Position numbers and translations under genes: made by a program
The notes under the pieces: model-generated
The model's input: the letters and a program-made list of their open reading frames with translations, nothing else
Told to the model about the DNA's origin: nothing
The model's database searches: none
Shown: in pieces, positions 1 to 12,762 of the stretch
Layout: each line of letters starts with the position of its first letter
How positions within the stretch are numbered: the stretch's first letter is position 1
Origin: Druceiella hillmani
Taxonomy: Eukaryota; Arthropoda; Insecta; Lepidoptera; Hepialidae
DNA length: 64,000 nt
Assembly: GCA_039881145.1 (NCBI GenBank)
Contig: JAYKKI010000095.1
Coordinates: 8,980,501 to 9,044,500, forward strand
Reading direction: 5' to 3'

Positions 1-309
1 TCATCGAGTCAATAACTTTACCTGAGATTCGTTTACAGTCAAATTAAAGCAAATTTTGGAGAGAAACTTCAATCTCTTGAACTATGGTAATGTGAATACT
101 AATGTCCAGGTGAGAGATATAAGAACATAACGGCTTCAAATATTTTGATGTTTTAGGGGTCGTTGGATTCTGCGTTCTTTTGCAAATGATATAAAATATA
201 TGACGATACAAGGATTTAATTGTGGAGGATTCTGGTATTTTTCATTCAATAAATCATCAATTACAAAGAATTTGTAGAGCAATCTTTCTGGGAATGAATC
301 CGCTATGTT

Positions 310-311
<2 letters not shown>
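1..311. other. No gene seen, left edge
   Basis: AT-rich sequence without a supportable reading frame, outside the palindrome arm that begins near 395. The short open frame running through 222-425 is mostly encoded by the TA array and is not a gene. Confidence 0.6.
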
Positions 312-380
<69 letters not shown>

Positions 381-394
381 AATATATATATATA
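312..394. repeat. (TA)n microsatellite
   Basis: Near-pure TA dinucleotide run with a few interruptions, at the outer boundary of the left palindrome arm. Similar arrays recur throughout the window. Confidence 0.95.
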
Positions 395-577
395 CAGTAG
401 TAGATATACTACGCAATATGATTAGAAAGTGAAAAATGACATGAATATTAGCAAATGGTTTAAAGGAAATTATATTTATATACCATTAAATATTTATAGT
501 TACTTATGTATCGTACATACATAAGTAACTATACACTCGCTATTTCACTTTCTAATCATATTGCGTAGTATATCTAC
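395..577. repeat. Fold-back repeat with nested palindrome
   Basis: An outer inverted repeat of about 36 bp pairs 398-434 with 542-577. Inside it 495-510 and 518-533 form a perfect 16-bp inverted repeat around a 7-base loop. A related sequence lies near 25410-25500 on the same strand and also holds the stretch beginning TGAATATT, but without the outer inverted pairing. It marks the outer end of both palindrome arms. It may be a small fold-back element; no coding capacity is seen. Confidence 0.7.
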
Positions 578-1740
578 CACCAACACAAAAATATGACGAA
601 TTTTTTGAAAACTATGAAATTCCCATTAACTTTGTTTCTTCATAATTTAGAATTTAGTAGTTTTGGAAACATGGCGTGGAGAAGCATGTTTGTATACACG
701 ATTTCTATAAAAGTATCTTACATAAAATTGTGGAAAAAACAATTATTTTCGTAATATATGTCACTCGCCTTTCCGATTAAAATGTTGGAATTTAAAAAAA
801 TGTGCGTTTTATTTGCTCCATATGAAATTTTCATATTAACAATTTTAAGTTTCAACAATTGAAATTAGAGGGTGAATATACCGTATATTTATTTCTACGC
901 CGAAAGTTTTCCGAGAAATACGATACATAATTGGTCTTGTAAGGCTTTCTTTTTTTACATACGAAGTGATATTATATTCAAGCATAGAATATAAAATTAA
1001 TTATAGAAAGATCATTTTTAAACCAAATACCGAGAATTACACTATATGTTCACTGGTACATATTTTTTTCCCAAAATATAAGATAATAAATATTGCGGAA
1101 AATATTTGTGGGGGGCTCACTTCCTTTTGTATTTGCAAATTATTTTTGGTTTCTTGCATAGTATTTAACTTCATATCCTTTTTAAAGGCATGTGAAAACT
1201 TTAGAAACGTGCAAAGGTTCCGAAGAGAACCGTAAAACGTTCGCAATACAATTATCTTTATTCGTATTATAAGGTTATACATGAATACGCTCATGCTAGT
1301 TTTTTTTTTGCAAAAAAACCTACGGAGACCACTTTTGGGAACAATTGATGATGAAAAAATTCGAACGTAATGAGAGTATATTTCTTGACTTAAGCTATCA
1401 ATACTGCTATTGACGATGCAAATATTCTGCCACGTTATAAAACTGTCATAAAATATAGGATTAATAAAATATTTCAGTGAAGCACGTAATTAAAGATTAC
1501 ATTTGTTATATTTGCATAAAATTGCTTAATTTCCCACTGTTTTCGTTTATTTTCCACATTCTGTTAAAAATTATGAGCCACTCTTTCTTGTCAGAAATTA
1601 ATTAGCTTTTTGTCGATTTTTATCTTTCTTCATTACATAGATTACTCGACTTTCTTTCACATGTAATAATTTGGATATCAGATCTTTCGTATCTAACATT
1701 ATATAACACACCAATTCCATTTACGTTAACTGATAAAAAC
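578..1740. other. No gene seen
   Basis: AT-rich palindrome-arm sequence matching about 24450-25330 in reverse complement. Short open frames at 966-1235 and 1037-1294 overlap on opposite strands and have no recognisable content. Confidence 0.55.
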
Positions 1741-2309
1741 TTGGGTCTTCTGATCGATCAAAATCTTAGCTGACAGCCTAAAGTAAATGTTGTTAATCGT
1801 CGTATCTTCAGCAGAATGCACTTCCTTAAACATATTTAAAATTTTCTAGATGCTCAAACCAAAGCTCACCTCTGTCAAATTTGTGCATCCGCTTTGTTTT
1901 TGGTTGCAAAAGATACGATCATGTATCTCGATTCTGAGTGCAACTTAAATGGACGGCAGTCCGTAATCGGCACAATCTTCATATTCTTACACTTCTCTAT
2001 AATATTTTGAATAATGCTGCTTATCCAACTTATTTTAGAAGCAGATTTAGTTACTTCTCTGCACTCGGTATAGACCTACGCCCTAAAAATCAGCTCAGTC
2101 TCCTTTTTCCCAAATATACAACCATCTTTTATAAAAAGTCTTTCGCTGTTCAAGCTATGAGACTTCGGAATCTATTAGATCCGGATACCAGGAACTCGCC
2201 CTCCTTAAATATATTCAAAGGTCCTTCCTCTCATAATCTCTTTGTCCTACTGTTCCTAATTCCATTTTGTTTCCCGTTTTCTTGTCCCCAATCATGTCAA
2301 GATTTATAA
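1741..2309 (+). pseudogene. LINE reverse transcriptase C-terminal remnant
   Basis: The frame from 1938 to 2309 has the layout of the C-terminus of CR1/Jockey-type LINE ORF2 proteins: a stretch like RNRHNLHILTLLYNIL, then SFAVQAMRLRNLLDP, which corresponds to the common SF.V.A.RLWN.LP motif, followed by SLNIFK. Upstream (1741-1937) the frame is broken, but LGLLIDQNLS is still readable. The inverted copy at 23740-24420 keeps a segment that is deleted here. The protein cannot be functional: no catalytic RT core remains. The insertion predates the palindrome because both arms carry it. Confidence 0.75.
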
Positions 2310-3566
2310 TTAACAATTTTTTATTGTTTTATATATTCATGTATAGCTTAGTTTTTCTTATTTATATGTTATGATATTTTTTGTCATTGGGTATATCCTA
2401 AGTTTCACTTTTTTTATTAATATATTTTACAGTCATCCACATTACAAAATGTTTATATTTAATCAATGTGTTTGACTGGAAGAGATTGTTCTTGTAGCAA
2501 TAGGTCTGCCAGATGTATGAATTATATGTATGTTAAAGTATAATTAAATAAAACCAGCAGGCAACTCATAATCTATTTATTTAAAACGAATCAACAAATT
2601 TATTGTAAAAGTTCAGCTTGTGGCAATTAGAAGGGGTGAAGGTTATTCGGCCGGGATTTGTGTGAAAAATGCGTCAATAATTTCCATTTCTATTTAAACC
2701 AAATTTTATTAAACAATGCAATTAAATTAAAACCCTTCAAACATGAACAGAATTCGCACTACGGGAGTTCTGTAAATATTTAGGTATTTACAAACATTTA
2801 ATGGTAGATAACGCTTCTATTAATTTATAATATTTACAAAATAATAATTTTTACATCACAAATAAATACTATTATATCTTTAACAGGCTGATCTCTGATA
2901 GAAATGCATAACTCCACTTAGAATTAGAAATCATTAATTTGTAGATATTTGCCTTTACTTGTGCTGTAATACATCACAGTATGACGATTATCAATATTGT
3001 AGATCGATCGAAAGTACATTTTGATGGGGGTATGAGTACCAAAAAATATTTTTTAAGTAAAATATCTATCAAACAATATCTTTTTCTTGTGTGAAACAAT
3101 AATTTTGAAATGTCTACAGCAACTTAATGCAGCAGTATTGAATAAAATACAATTCGTAAACTAAACTTAACAAAGTCAACTGTTGAACCTGGTTTTGTAT
3201 TTTTGCCACTACTGGCGATTAAAAATTGGAAACATTTTAACAATTCCCACATTTCAAAGTTTTCCTGAGTAAAACTAACATATGGGGTAGCGCGAATTAA
3301 TCAGGGCATAGCCAGTGATATTTCACTCAACGCATATTTAATCGCACAAATCCTTTTATGGAAGACTAATAACAAATTCACACTCGTAGATTAGAATATA
3401 TAATTATATTCAATTAAAAATTATTATAAATCCACTTTACAGCCTTACAGCTTACAGTCATACAAATATATTTTTGATAGGTGCTTTGAGCACAGATTAA
3501 AATAATATCCGCTACTAATAAATCTATCAATGAAACATTAGAATTTAAATACGTTTGTAAACGAAT
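2310..3566. other. No gene seen
   Basis: LINE 3' flank and AT-rich arm sequence. The inverted counterpart is about 22510-23735. No reading frame or RNA gene is recognised. Confidence 0.55.
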
Positions 3567-5159
3567 TCAGTCCCGCAATGCAGATAATTGCGAGACAATG
3601 ATTACATAAGATATGATTACATTGACAAATTTCGGTAGCAGTGACATCCTTAAATCAAAAAGACAGCACACGGTAAAGATGCCCTTGTCGCCCCTTTGTA
3701 CGATTTCTTGAAGCGTGTCCATTACATCGTTCAGATCTGGACCTTGAAATAGAGATACATTTTATTCATTTGAAGAATATATTTTATGTACAAAATTAAT
3801 TAAAATAAAGACACACGAGGGCAACGTGCGGACGTAGTAGAATTCAGGTAGTTCATTCGCTGCGCTGACAATATAATGTCTACAATTTATTGTCTAATAT
3901 CAATTTTTCTTTTGTGTACCTTATGAAATATGGACCAGTCAGCTGTTAAACTAGTAATAATAGCACGTTTACTATGCCTCTACAGGCTCTTGTTGGTTAT
4001 CTTAAGGATAAAAAAACAATGCTTAAGTTATTAACAGATAGATTAATAAGTATTAAATTCTTTGAAAATATTAATACTCACTCATGTCTGGTATAAGTTT
4101 CAGCATGATTATGTTTGTTTCTAATTCACGAAATTCATGAACCAAATTTTCGCAAAATACGCAAACCATTGTCAAAATAATCAGATAAATTGTAATCCAT
4201 TGTACAAAACTAGTCATCCAACCTTGATAATATATCTGCAATTTGAGGGAAGCAATGAAATTCATTAACAAGATCTTATCATCGGAAAAATATCCCCCTG
4301 ATTATTACCAAAATTATGGCGTTTAAGGAAAAACAATATATTCTGACTAAGTTAACGAAAATTATTTTTCAGGTATGGTAAACGTGGCAGAATCGCTAGT
4401 TCTTAAGGAACATAAGATCCGTCTGTAAAATTGTGTCTTCGATTTGTGTCAAATAAACGTAGCTGTAATTAAAAACACGATGTTTTGAATGTTGTTTTCA
4501 AAGAAAAATAAAGAATTTTTAAAAAACTTTAAAAATATTCGGGACGAACAAAGTGTATATTAGGAGCGCTTTCCGTGACTGTTTTTCTTTAATCTCATTT
4601 GTAGTTTCGAAAAATGTGCATGACCTCAAAATCCATGTGCTTCTCTGTTTATTTTACGATTTTCAGTACGGTCGTTCTGCGTCAGGAACCAAACGCATAT
4701 ATGACAATAACAGTGATTCCTTACGGCAATTTCAGTTATAGTAGCGATTACACATTGAGAGTTCAATCCAGGTTGATATCGACAAATTGAAATCACTTAC
4801 TGAAAGAGACTCCAGAGTTTCAACGCGGGTTTTCTTTACTTGACTTGAATGCTATTAAGGTACAGTGGAGAAATATTAACAAAAATTACACAAAATCTAT
4901 GAATATTGTGTTTGAATAGTTGAGCTAGAATCAGCTTGATTTTCATTTAGATATGTGCGTATAATATTTGTGCTTTCGGTATGCATTTAACAGATTAAAC
5001 GAATTAGGGATAAGTGTATCACGCCGTGAACGCCAGTGGCTGTGTCTAAAGAATTTATCGAACCGATATTAACCAAACAATCCCATCACAAAAATAATAA
5101 GTTAGTTGACATATGGGGTATTAATAGTCTTATGTTGAAAAATACCTCATAGTACTACA

Positions 5160-5500
5160 ACTATTACCGTAATATTATAGCCCGCTTCAAAATTTGAGAC
5201 TTCAACTCCGTCGAAAATGTTCACGATGTGACAAAATTTTCAGACGCATGATAATGTCTGCCGACACATTGCAAGTATTACTCGATTAAAATTATTGCAG
5301 TTGGATTTGAAAATGATCCTATTTTCCCCTTCCTCACCGCATTTGGCGCCGTCCGACTTTTATTTATTTATGTCGGTCATTATAACATTACACTTTGCGC
5401 GAAAATAACTTTCGTGACGATAATTGTCTTCGAGAATCTATTGACGAAGTTTTCAATTAAAAACATGCAATTGTCTCTTTTGATGATATACAATATTTTA
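5160..5500 (+). pseudogene. Mariner transposase remnant
   Basis: Frame from 5241 reads QTHDNVCRHIASITRLKLL and then FSPSSPHLAPSDFYLF. This matches the C-terminal part of mariner-type DD34D transposases, where HDN carries the second catalytic aspartate and PYSPDLAPSDF.LF carries the third. Only the C-terminal third is seen; stops follow after the ARK residues near 5405. It sits inside the large GR1 intron on the opposite strand and is mirrored at 21007-21280, so it predates the duplication. Confidence 0.8.
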
Positions 5501-7265
5501 TAAATAAATAAAGATGGGTAATAATGTTGCATATGTCTATTATTACCTAAAATAAACTGAGGTGTAATTATAACATTTTCTTAAAAAATGCTTATTATTT
5601 ACTTGCCTCCCCAGATATTGTTATTATAAATAAATAAAATGAGTTTCGTAAAATAGGTGTGAAAAAACGTGATGACATTATAAATTTAAATATTCATTGA
5701 GAATGCTATTTCGAAAAAGTATGACAAATGTTGAAATGGTTTGACCCGCGGAGATAAGAAACTAGTAAGATAATATTAAATACAATATCTGATAAATAAT
5801 AGGTAGACACTGCCAAAAGGGTTATATACAGAAGAAACGGGGGACAAAAACGTGGATACACCAATAAGAGGTAGTGGATAAACTTAAAAAAGAACTGAAA
5901 GATGTTCATATGCATGATGTATTAATATGAGTTAGTGAAGTGGAAAAACAATGTTAACTAAGAAAAAGAAGAATGCTGCGTAGATAGACAATAATGTGAA
6001 GGTATAAATAGGCTGAGAGATAAAAGAAGGTCACGTGGTCGCCACGTACGTTACAAGTGAAAGTACTTGCTGGTTTTCATTTTCTCTGCATGTGCCATTG
6101 TCAGTGTACATAACCATCTATCTCTCTATTTCTTTCGTTATTCCCCTTTTATCACATCCATCATCTATTTCTCCCGTCCTACGTAATTCATTCAAGTTTA
6201 TCCATTCTTTGTTGAACAATTATCGTTCAATTTTACTTTTGGATATCATCCGTCACATACAAACTTACTGTGGCAATTATTTTTCGCTTCAAAGACACTA
6301 AAAATAATCGATTTATTGAGTATTGTTTCAAAATTTAACAACTGCATTTTTGTTGCCATTATTATCCAATTTTAACCAAACTTCATCTTTTGTCGTTCGT
6401 ATCAAAGAACATTTGAAATATGCATGACACTAACGATACTGTATCAACTAAATAAATAAAAATTAAAGCTTGACGGTAATGAAATAGTAATAAGAACGAA
6501 GTGAAAACAAGCGTTTGCCCACAATTTCACTTGCTTTGATTTTCGGACGTGCTAACACTACTTTAGACCACAGAATCTTATTTAGTCACCGAAACTTAGT
6601 TACACAATATTGCTGTAAATATGACCCGCAATAATTTGTTATATATTAGCTTTTGCCTATGGCTTCGTTTATGCACATGTATTGATTTACTTTTGCGATG
6701 TAGTTTTTCTCAAATAATAAGGTTTTGATTTCAATAGTGGCCTTGAATGAAATAAATTATGGCTTAGCTTGATCTTTAACGTCTGTTCATCACTTTTAAA
6801 CCATCGCGCTTAGTTTTACTGCTTGAGTGTTTATAAATAAATTTTAAGTTTCTCAATACATAGTTGATTAAAATGTTGTACTACGGATTTTAATATCTAC
6901 CTCAAATATTATCTCAGCCCAACTAAAATTCAAATGTTTAGTAGTGTTTTTACAATTCTCGAACAAAAAGATGAAGAAAAATCAGACAAACAAAACGCCT
7001 ATATTTAAATGTTCGAAAATTACATCAGGTAGCCCAAATTATAATTCTCACACTGTATAATTATTCCAGTGAAATTGTCATCGAAATGATTCAAATAGTT
7101 TTTGTGTTATACTCGAACAAAGAGGCAGACTACAAGTAAAAAAATGCGTTTTGGTTTCACAAAAGCCTAATTGACATATTTTACTTGATTCAAAATTACC
7201 TTCGATGTTACGAGAATACCTCTGTTACGATTTAATAATGGCACAGATGTATATATAGTACTTAC
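5501..7265. other. GR1 intron sequence; conserved-looking ORFs not called as genes
   Basis: This is the remainder of the 3.03 kb intron between the 78-nt and 154-nt exons of GR1. Two short open frames (5706-5915 minus, 69 codons; 6035-6301 plus, 88 codons) recur in the right arm as identical or one-residue-different translations. The surrounding DNA is equally conserved, so this reflects recent exchange between arms rather than coding constraint. No family is recognised. Confidence 0.5.
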
Positions 7266-8184
7266 TGCTTGCCTGTATAAAGTTACCGCATTCTGAATAC
7301 CAAATATCGATAAGAAGAAGATAGTGATCATGTAATGTATCATCTGAAATATTTAATAATAATAAAGTTAATATAAGTAAACAAGAATATTCGAAAAAAA
7401 CTGAAAGTACGAAGTGTTACCTGGAAATTAAACATTTCATTTAATTCGCTGCACAAATTTGAAAAAATGGTAATGGTATTTGGTAGGACAGACATACATT
7501 TTGGATCAATTGTGAGATCAAAATAAATATTTCCGTTAAATGAATTGTCGAGTAGTATATCGACATTGGTTACAACATTCAATAATAATTGCTCTCTGGC
7601 GCGTTTTAAATAGATATTGATTATTTTTAGCATGTCAGTGAGAATCGTCCTCAGTAAACACATCAACACCATTTCGAGGCTACTTGCCATTGTAGAAAAA
7701 TGAGCAAGTAAAACTATAAAATCAATATCCAATAGTAACGTTTGATATAACAAGCTTATTAAAGTTACAACGAAGATCACAGAAAAGGTCCCGATCCTGG
7801 TCATTAATTTAATTTTATTAATGCATCTGGCTTTGAAATAATCGCTGTAACAGGCTGAAAGACCATCGAAAGTACAAAGCCACTCAGAAAATTCATTCTT
7901 AAGCCATGCGATGTCGAATGTAACAAGAAAACACATAATTATAAAATTTAGGAAACAATTAGCACATATAGTTATATTAGAATGCATTAACGATACAAGT
8001 CTCGACGTATTTGAGAAATAGATAGAAAATATGAAAAAATAAGCACCAAACTATAGATCTTTTTAAGTTTAGCTTTGAATAATTTTCTGTCATTTTTATT
8101 AGAAGTTCTATTAATTCCAAATATTGATTGGGCGGTGAGTATGGCCCCGATGGAATTTTCAATAACATTTCCTTTCTTTTTCAT

Positions 8185-9955
8185 CTTGTCGTGTACAATA
8201 GATGATTACTAGTAGACAGTCAATATGCTAATGAAACAATTCCACAAAAAAATCGATCGGAACCCATTAGATATAATTTGTTAGTTGACATTTTGAAATT
8301 CCATTTCCTACGATATTAAAAGTCATTCCATTATAAAAGTCTGATAAAAGTTTCGATCGATACGAAATTAATTAATTTTAATGGATCCATGTCTTTGAAA
8401 ATACATAATCGAGAGACAGTGGCACAATATTTATCTCTTTCAGATAATTCCGCAATACAAAATAATATCACACAATTATATCGATTATAGAATATCCCAT
8501 TTGCAAATGCAAAAGAAGCCGCTGTTTTTGCAATATATATACAATCTATATTGTATTACATACGAATATACCATCTAAGTTTTTGCAATATATATTGTAT
8601 TATATACAAAAATATTCTGAACTTACTTAGAATTATGCTTGTTGCGTTTGTTTTATGAAACATTAACAATCCGCTCCATTTATATCCGTTTAAATTACAT
8701 ATATTCGACTATACCAAGAAAATCGGGCGGTATTAATTTCCGATGTAATTATAATTTATATATTATTTATTTGGTGATAGAGTAATAGAAATATGTTTTA
8801 ACCAAAAATTGGAAGATATTAAAAGCTTCCGCTGTTCAATAAATTGTGAGTTTGGGCTGCTCATAATGTTTGCAATAATTAAATTATTTCATTTGTTTTA
8901 TGAAACATTAACAATCCGCTCTAAATTACATATATCATACTACGCCAAGGGAAGCGGGCGGTATTAATTTCCGATGTAATTATAATTTATATATTATTTA
9001 TTTTGTGATAGAGTAATAGAAATATGTTTTAACCAAAAATTGAAAGATATTTCAAGCTTCCGCTGTTCAAATAATTGTGTGTTTGCGGCTGCTTATAATG
9101 TTTGCAATAATTCAATTATATCATTTGTTTTGCAAATAAATGTGATGACATTATTCATCATTGTCAATATTTTCACGGTAGCATAAAAACGTGTTTCAGT
9201 GAAAAAAAATTTTAAAAAATGTTTTTGTATTTTAGAAGTCATAAAATAACATAATTTGATAGAAATGAGAGACATTTGAATATTTGTTCGCTTTCAAAAT
9301 ATTATTAGCTAAAATATGATATATACGCTATAATATCTTGTTTGTAATTCGCGTATAAATAAACATCGAACGCTGATAATTATATATTGTTTTTTGAACA
9401 AAAAGCACGCACTTTATTTGTTCCATAAAACAAACGAACATGTCAACAAAGGCGTTCGTAGTTATTTTTACAAGCGCTGTTTCATTAAATAATATTTATT
9501 CTTAAAAATTATTTTGTACATATTATATAATTATCACCCAAGTGTTCCATACAGCTGGGCATCTGTTTGTAAGTAACAGGGCCTGATTTATTAATTATAT
9601 AAACAAACGATGTATACACATCCGTTACAAGTTACCGTTACGTTACAAGACGGTAGAAGTTATTTTTACAATTGGAATAATATTTATTAACAAGAACCAT
9701 CGTGTGTAGATTATATCGTCACCAAAGTGTTTCATACAACTACGCAAATGTAAACTGCACGCGATTATTTCTTACATAAACCAACACCGGATGTTTACAA
9801 TTGGAAGTTATTTTTCCAAGTGATCCTTTTTTAATAATATTTGTTCGTAAGTATTATTGTATGTATGTCATTTATTCGTCATTATGAAAAATATCAGTTA
9901 CATTTATTGAAAAGCTATGAATAAGACGCTCTCAATTTAACAACTGGTGGTTGGA

Positions 9956-9960
<5 letters not shown>
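8185..9960. other. Upstream region of GR1, no gene seen
   Basis: AT-rich arm sequence. It matches 16800-18300 in reverse complement. It contains the tandem duplication listed at 8648-9125. No promoter motif is convincing. Confidence 0.5.
8648..9125 (+). repeat. Tandem direct duplication, about 240-bp unit
   Basis: The sequence starting TTTTATGAAACATTAACAAT near 8650 restarts near 8893, and both units continue through GGGCGGTATTAATTTCCGAT and a shared (A/T)-rich tail. The right arm has a single unit (about 17575-17800). The tandem copy is therefore either a gain in the left arm or a loss in the right. Confidence 0.85.

Positions 9961-10024
<64 letters not shown>
9959..10024. repeat. (TA)n microsatellite
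   Basis: TA run in the left arm that is not matched by a comparable array at the homologous point of the right arm (near 16740). Confidence 0.95.
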
Positions 10025-10027
<3 letters not shown>

Positions 10028-10275
10028 CTTTTTAGTGGTAAATATAAAATTGTTAGCAAAATAATTTCGTAAATTAAAAAAATACGATTTTATATGAATA
10101 TCCTCCAGTACAATTTTTATTCCTTCAACGTAATTCCCATTAAAATGCACCGTGGAAAAAACAGCAGTTTATAATTAACTTTTAAACACTTGCACTTGTC
10201 AGATAATATTTTTTTATTGCTTGTATATATTTTGGAGAATAAGTACGTATAAATGAAAGTGTACGATTCGAGTTT

Positions 10276-10599
10276 ATGAAAATTCTCGCTCGATAGTTGC
10301 AACAAAACAAATGATGGCGCCTTTGAGTCAGTTTATTTTATAACTTATACATGAATCAGAATTGCATATCCAATTTTATTTTCACAAAAAAAATGATGCA
10401 GTCCCTACAGCGGAGAGTGAAAGGAAGCAATGGTGCCAACAATTCGAAGCGGCATATTTAATTTGTCATTTTGTCTTACCCTACGACAAAAAATTGATGG
10501 GTGTTGTAATTTAAAAAAAGTCTATAATCGCAACAGGAAATTAAAACATATAAATATACATGAAAAGATATTATTTTCAATTCAATGGATGATATTTTT
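10276..10599. other. Start of palindrome spacer, no gene seen
   Basis: The arm homology ends near 10275. The 65-codon open frame at 10430-10627 runs into the hairpin repeat and has no family resemblance. Confidence 0.5.
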
Positions 10600-10840
10600 C
10601 ACAATTAAATTAAACTACGTGATGTAGTATCATTTCTATTTTCTTTAAGTCTTTACCGCGAACTAGGTTTCGTTGTATTACAACAACTTCAGGTGGGCTA
10701 TTAGCAAAGATTCAATCTTTGCTCGTTTCAATCTTTGGTCGTGGTAAAGAACTTAAAGAAAGTAGAAATAGTACTACATCACGTAATTTCATTTAATTGT
10801 GAATAATGAATTTCTACAAAATTAACGCCAAATATATTCA
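10600..10840 (+). mobile_element. Hairpin repeat element, copy 1
   Basis: The left end CACAATTAAATTAAACTACG and the reverse complement of the sequence ending at 10801 pair as a long imperfect hairpin of about 200 bp. The element continues to about 10840 through ACAAAATTAACGCCAAATAT. The same body occurs at 31117 and 34463. Flanks carry a near-identical direct repeat (TTCAATRGATGATATTTTT, near 10580-10599 and 10839-10858), which fits a long target-site duplication. There is no coding capacity. Its arms contain the hammerhead-like motif described in the findings. Confidence 0.8.
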
Positions 10841-12762
10841 ATAGATGATATTTTTATTTTTATAGTTTTTTTTAAATATTAACCATTAAATAAACTAACA
10901 AACCTTTACACAGATGCTGTAGAATGAGTGTAGTAAACATAATACTTATATTTGAAGCATATCTGATTAAAAAATTCCATTTTTTTTGTAGAAATGTCAA
11001 ATTTGGCAGTGGTTTTTCAGAAACGGTTGACAATTTTCATTAGGTGCCTTAACGTTTGCTACTGAGTTTGATGCAATAATAACCTCTAGATAATAACTAT
11101 ATTAATAGTTATTATCTAGAAGCATCTAATGATAATTTCGCACATATGTGAATATAAGGGTGTAAAAATTTATTTTAAGCTTAAAATAGCTGCTGTCACT
11201 TTCTCCTTCCGTTTATATTTTCCTCCAACATAACAAAAAAGTTTTGTATCTCACCATTTCAAGATTTTGTCTTAAATATTCAATGGATTTATAATTATTA
11301 AAACAAAATGTTAAAGTCTTAATACGCTTTGTCATTATTTTTACAAATAAGACAGAATTTTATAAATGATGTTGCATTTATCGTTTTGATAGACAATAAG
11401 TTAATGCAGTTATATACTTCTGAACAGATTGAATAAAATCAACAATTTATAATATTTATAAGTTGATCGTTTACAGCAAAAATATAAAAAATGTTTTATT
11501 CCTTACGGCATATTCTCATAAGAAGTGCGTAGGAACACTTTGTGAATCGTCAGCTGATCTCATTGGATGTAAAATATAATTCATAAAGATTTATTTACTC
11601 GGCAGTAGTGAGATTTGACAAATACATTGCTCGTCGATAGAGGGATATAAATTTAAACTTTTAAGATTTCGATATTTGAAGACCCTTATCTCGGAAACAT
11701 TTCTGCTTTTCATTACAAACATTCTACGTTTAGAACGATGCGAGGAACCAGCCCTGTTAAGTAGGTCGTAAGGAAAAATATATCAATAAAATTCTTATGT
11801 ATTATAATAAATTTATATTTATAGAAATATATAATGAAAATATTATACAATAAAAAAACTTTAAAATAAAATAATTTTTAATTCAAATATTTGCACCATT
11901 CAATTATGATATACGTATACAGAAACTATCTAGGAAATATATTTCAGGATCTGTTGAATTAGTTCCAACATGACTTTAATTTTTAAGAACAATAGTCGTA
12001 ACAATTGACTTTTGTAATAATAATAATGAAATAAAAATTAAAAAATGATTAATTTGAATTCAAATCTTGAAAAACGTATAAATATTTCATTACAAACGTG
12101 TTCATGCAAACAAGTAAAGGTTTCGCAAAAGGAAAACCAGTTTATAAATTTAAACAAAGAACATATTTTATCTATTTTTTCATTATTTATAACTTCTTTT
12201 GAATTATTTTCTTTTCTACACTTGTTATTTTTCTTACACCAGATAAAATTGATGATACATATTACTTGTGACGAGCTGTGCGAACTATTTTTTGAAATAA
12301 AGTAACGTTTTTCATGCTTTATTTCCTAATTTTGGTCATTCCACAATTACTTTTACCGTATTTATAGATGACACTGTGCATGCGGCCTTTTTCATGCTTC
12401 AAACTTTCGGCGGATATTTCATTGAGATGCGAGGCTGAGCAGCATTTGAATGAGGGCACCAAAAGCATTCTGTTATCTTCGTACAGGCTTGCTGTATGAA
12501 TATAATTATTTTTGGCGCATTCCTTTGAAATTTACTGAGCGTTTTTTATATGTATGTATGTATGTGTGTTCATACAAAATAAAAGCGCTTGAATGAATAT
12601 AGGTGTATTATTTGATTGGTGTGATAAAATATATATTCATGATGCAAATAATTCAAAATTGAAATTGTAAACAAGGAAAAGTCCTATTTTTATTGTATAA
12701 TACATCATCGCACATTGAAAAGAAGAAAGAAATGTAATATATTTAATACAATTTTCGCCGCA

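Larger units (their letters stand above)
3567..8184 (-). pseudogene. Gustatory receptor GR1 (7tm_7 family), frameshifted
   Basis: A chemoreceptor of the insect gustatory receptor family, normally a seven-pass membrane ligand-gated channel subunit of taste neurons. Exons on the minus strand: 8184-7421, 7343-7266 (78 nt), 4235-4082 (154 nt) and 3742-3567 (176 nt, stop TGA). The first begins MKKKGNVIENSIGA, and its second part is a 216-codon open frame. Splice sites fit: CAG|GTAACA, AG|ATG, GCA|GTAAGT, TTGCAG|ATA, GA|GTGAGT and TTTCAAG|GTC, and phases agree across the junctions. The last exon ends in SYVIIVSQL, the family's TYhhhhhQF signature in variant form. One problem: the frame of the first 65 codons must shift by one near 7987 to reach the TM2 segment (TICANCFLNF). 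GR2 has the same shift. It is therefore a pseudogene, or there is a splice I cannot see. Confidence 0.85.
395..10275 (+). repeat. Left arm of large palindrome
   Basis: Read in reverse complement, this arm matches about 16510-25480 along its whole length, with small gaps. Anchor pairs include 2600 with 23430, 3600 with 22450, 5240 with 21240, 6035-6301 with 20181-20447, 7421 with 19036, 8184 with 18316 and 10270 with 16515. By eye identity is mostly around nine bases in ten, with one nearly identical block (about 5160-6300). The arm contains GR1, a mariner remnant and a LINE tail. The right arm is the partner copy. Confidence 0.93.

Noticed and set aside
222..425. Open frames rich in YIYIYI (also 17848-18039, 33690-34127, 38192-38433, 53624-53917, 62536-62727)
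   Set aside because: They are translations of TA microsatellites, not proteins. Only the part of 33816-34127 beyond the array is used, as GR4.
5706..6301. Two short frames identical in both palindrome arms, as possible conserved small genes
   Set aside because: The surrounding non-coding DNA is just as identical, so conversion explains the conservation. They lie in a GR intron, have hydrophobic low-complexity translations and no recognised family.
12045..12305. 86-codon frame with a hydrophobic middle, as another receptor exon
   Set aside because: No GR motif, no convincing splice sites, and no counterpart elsewhere in the window.
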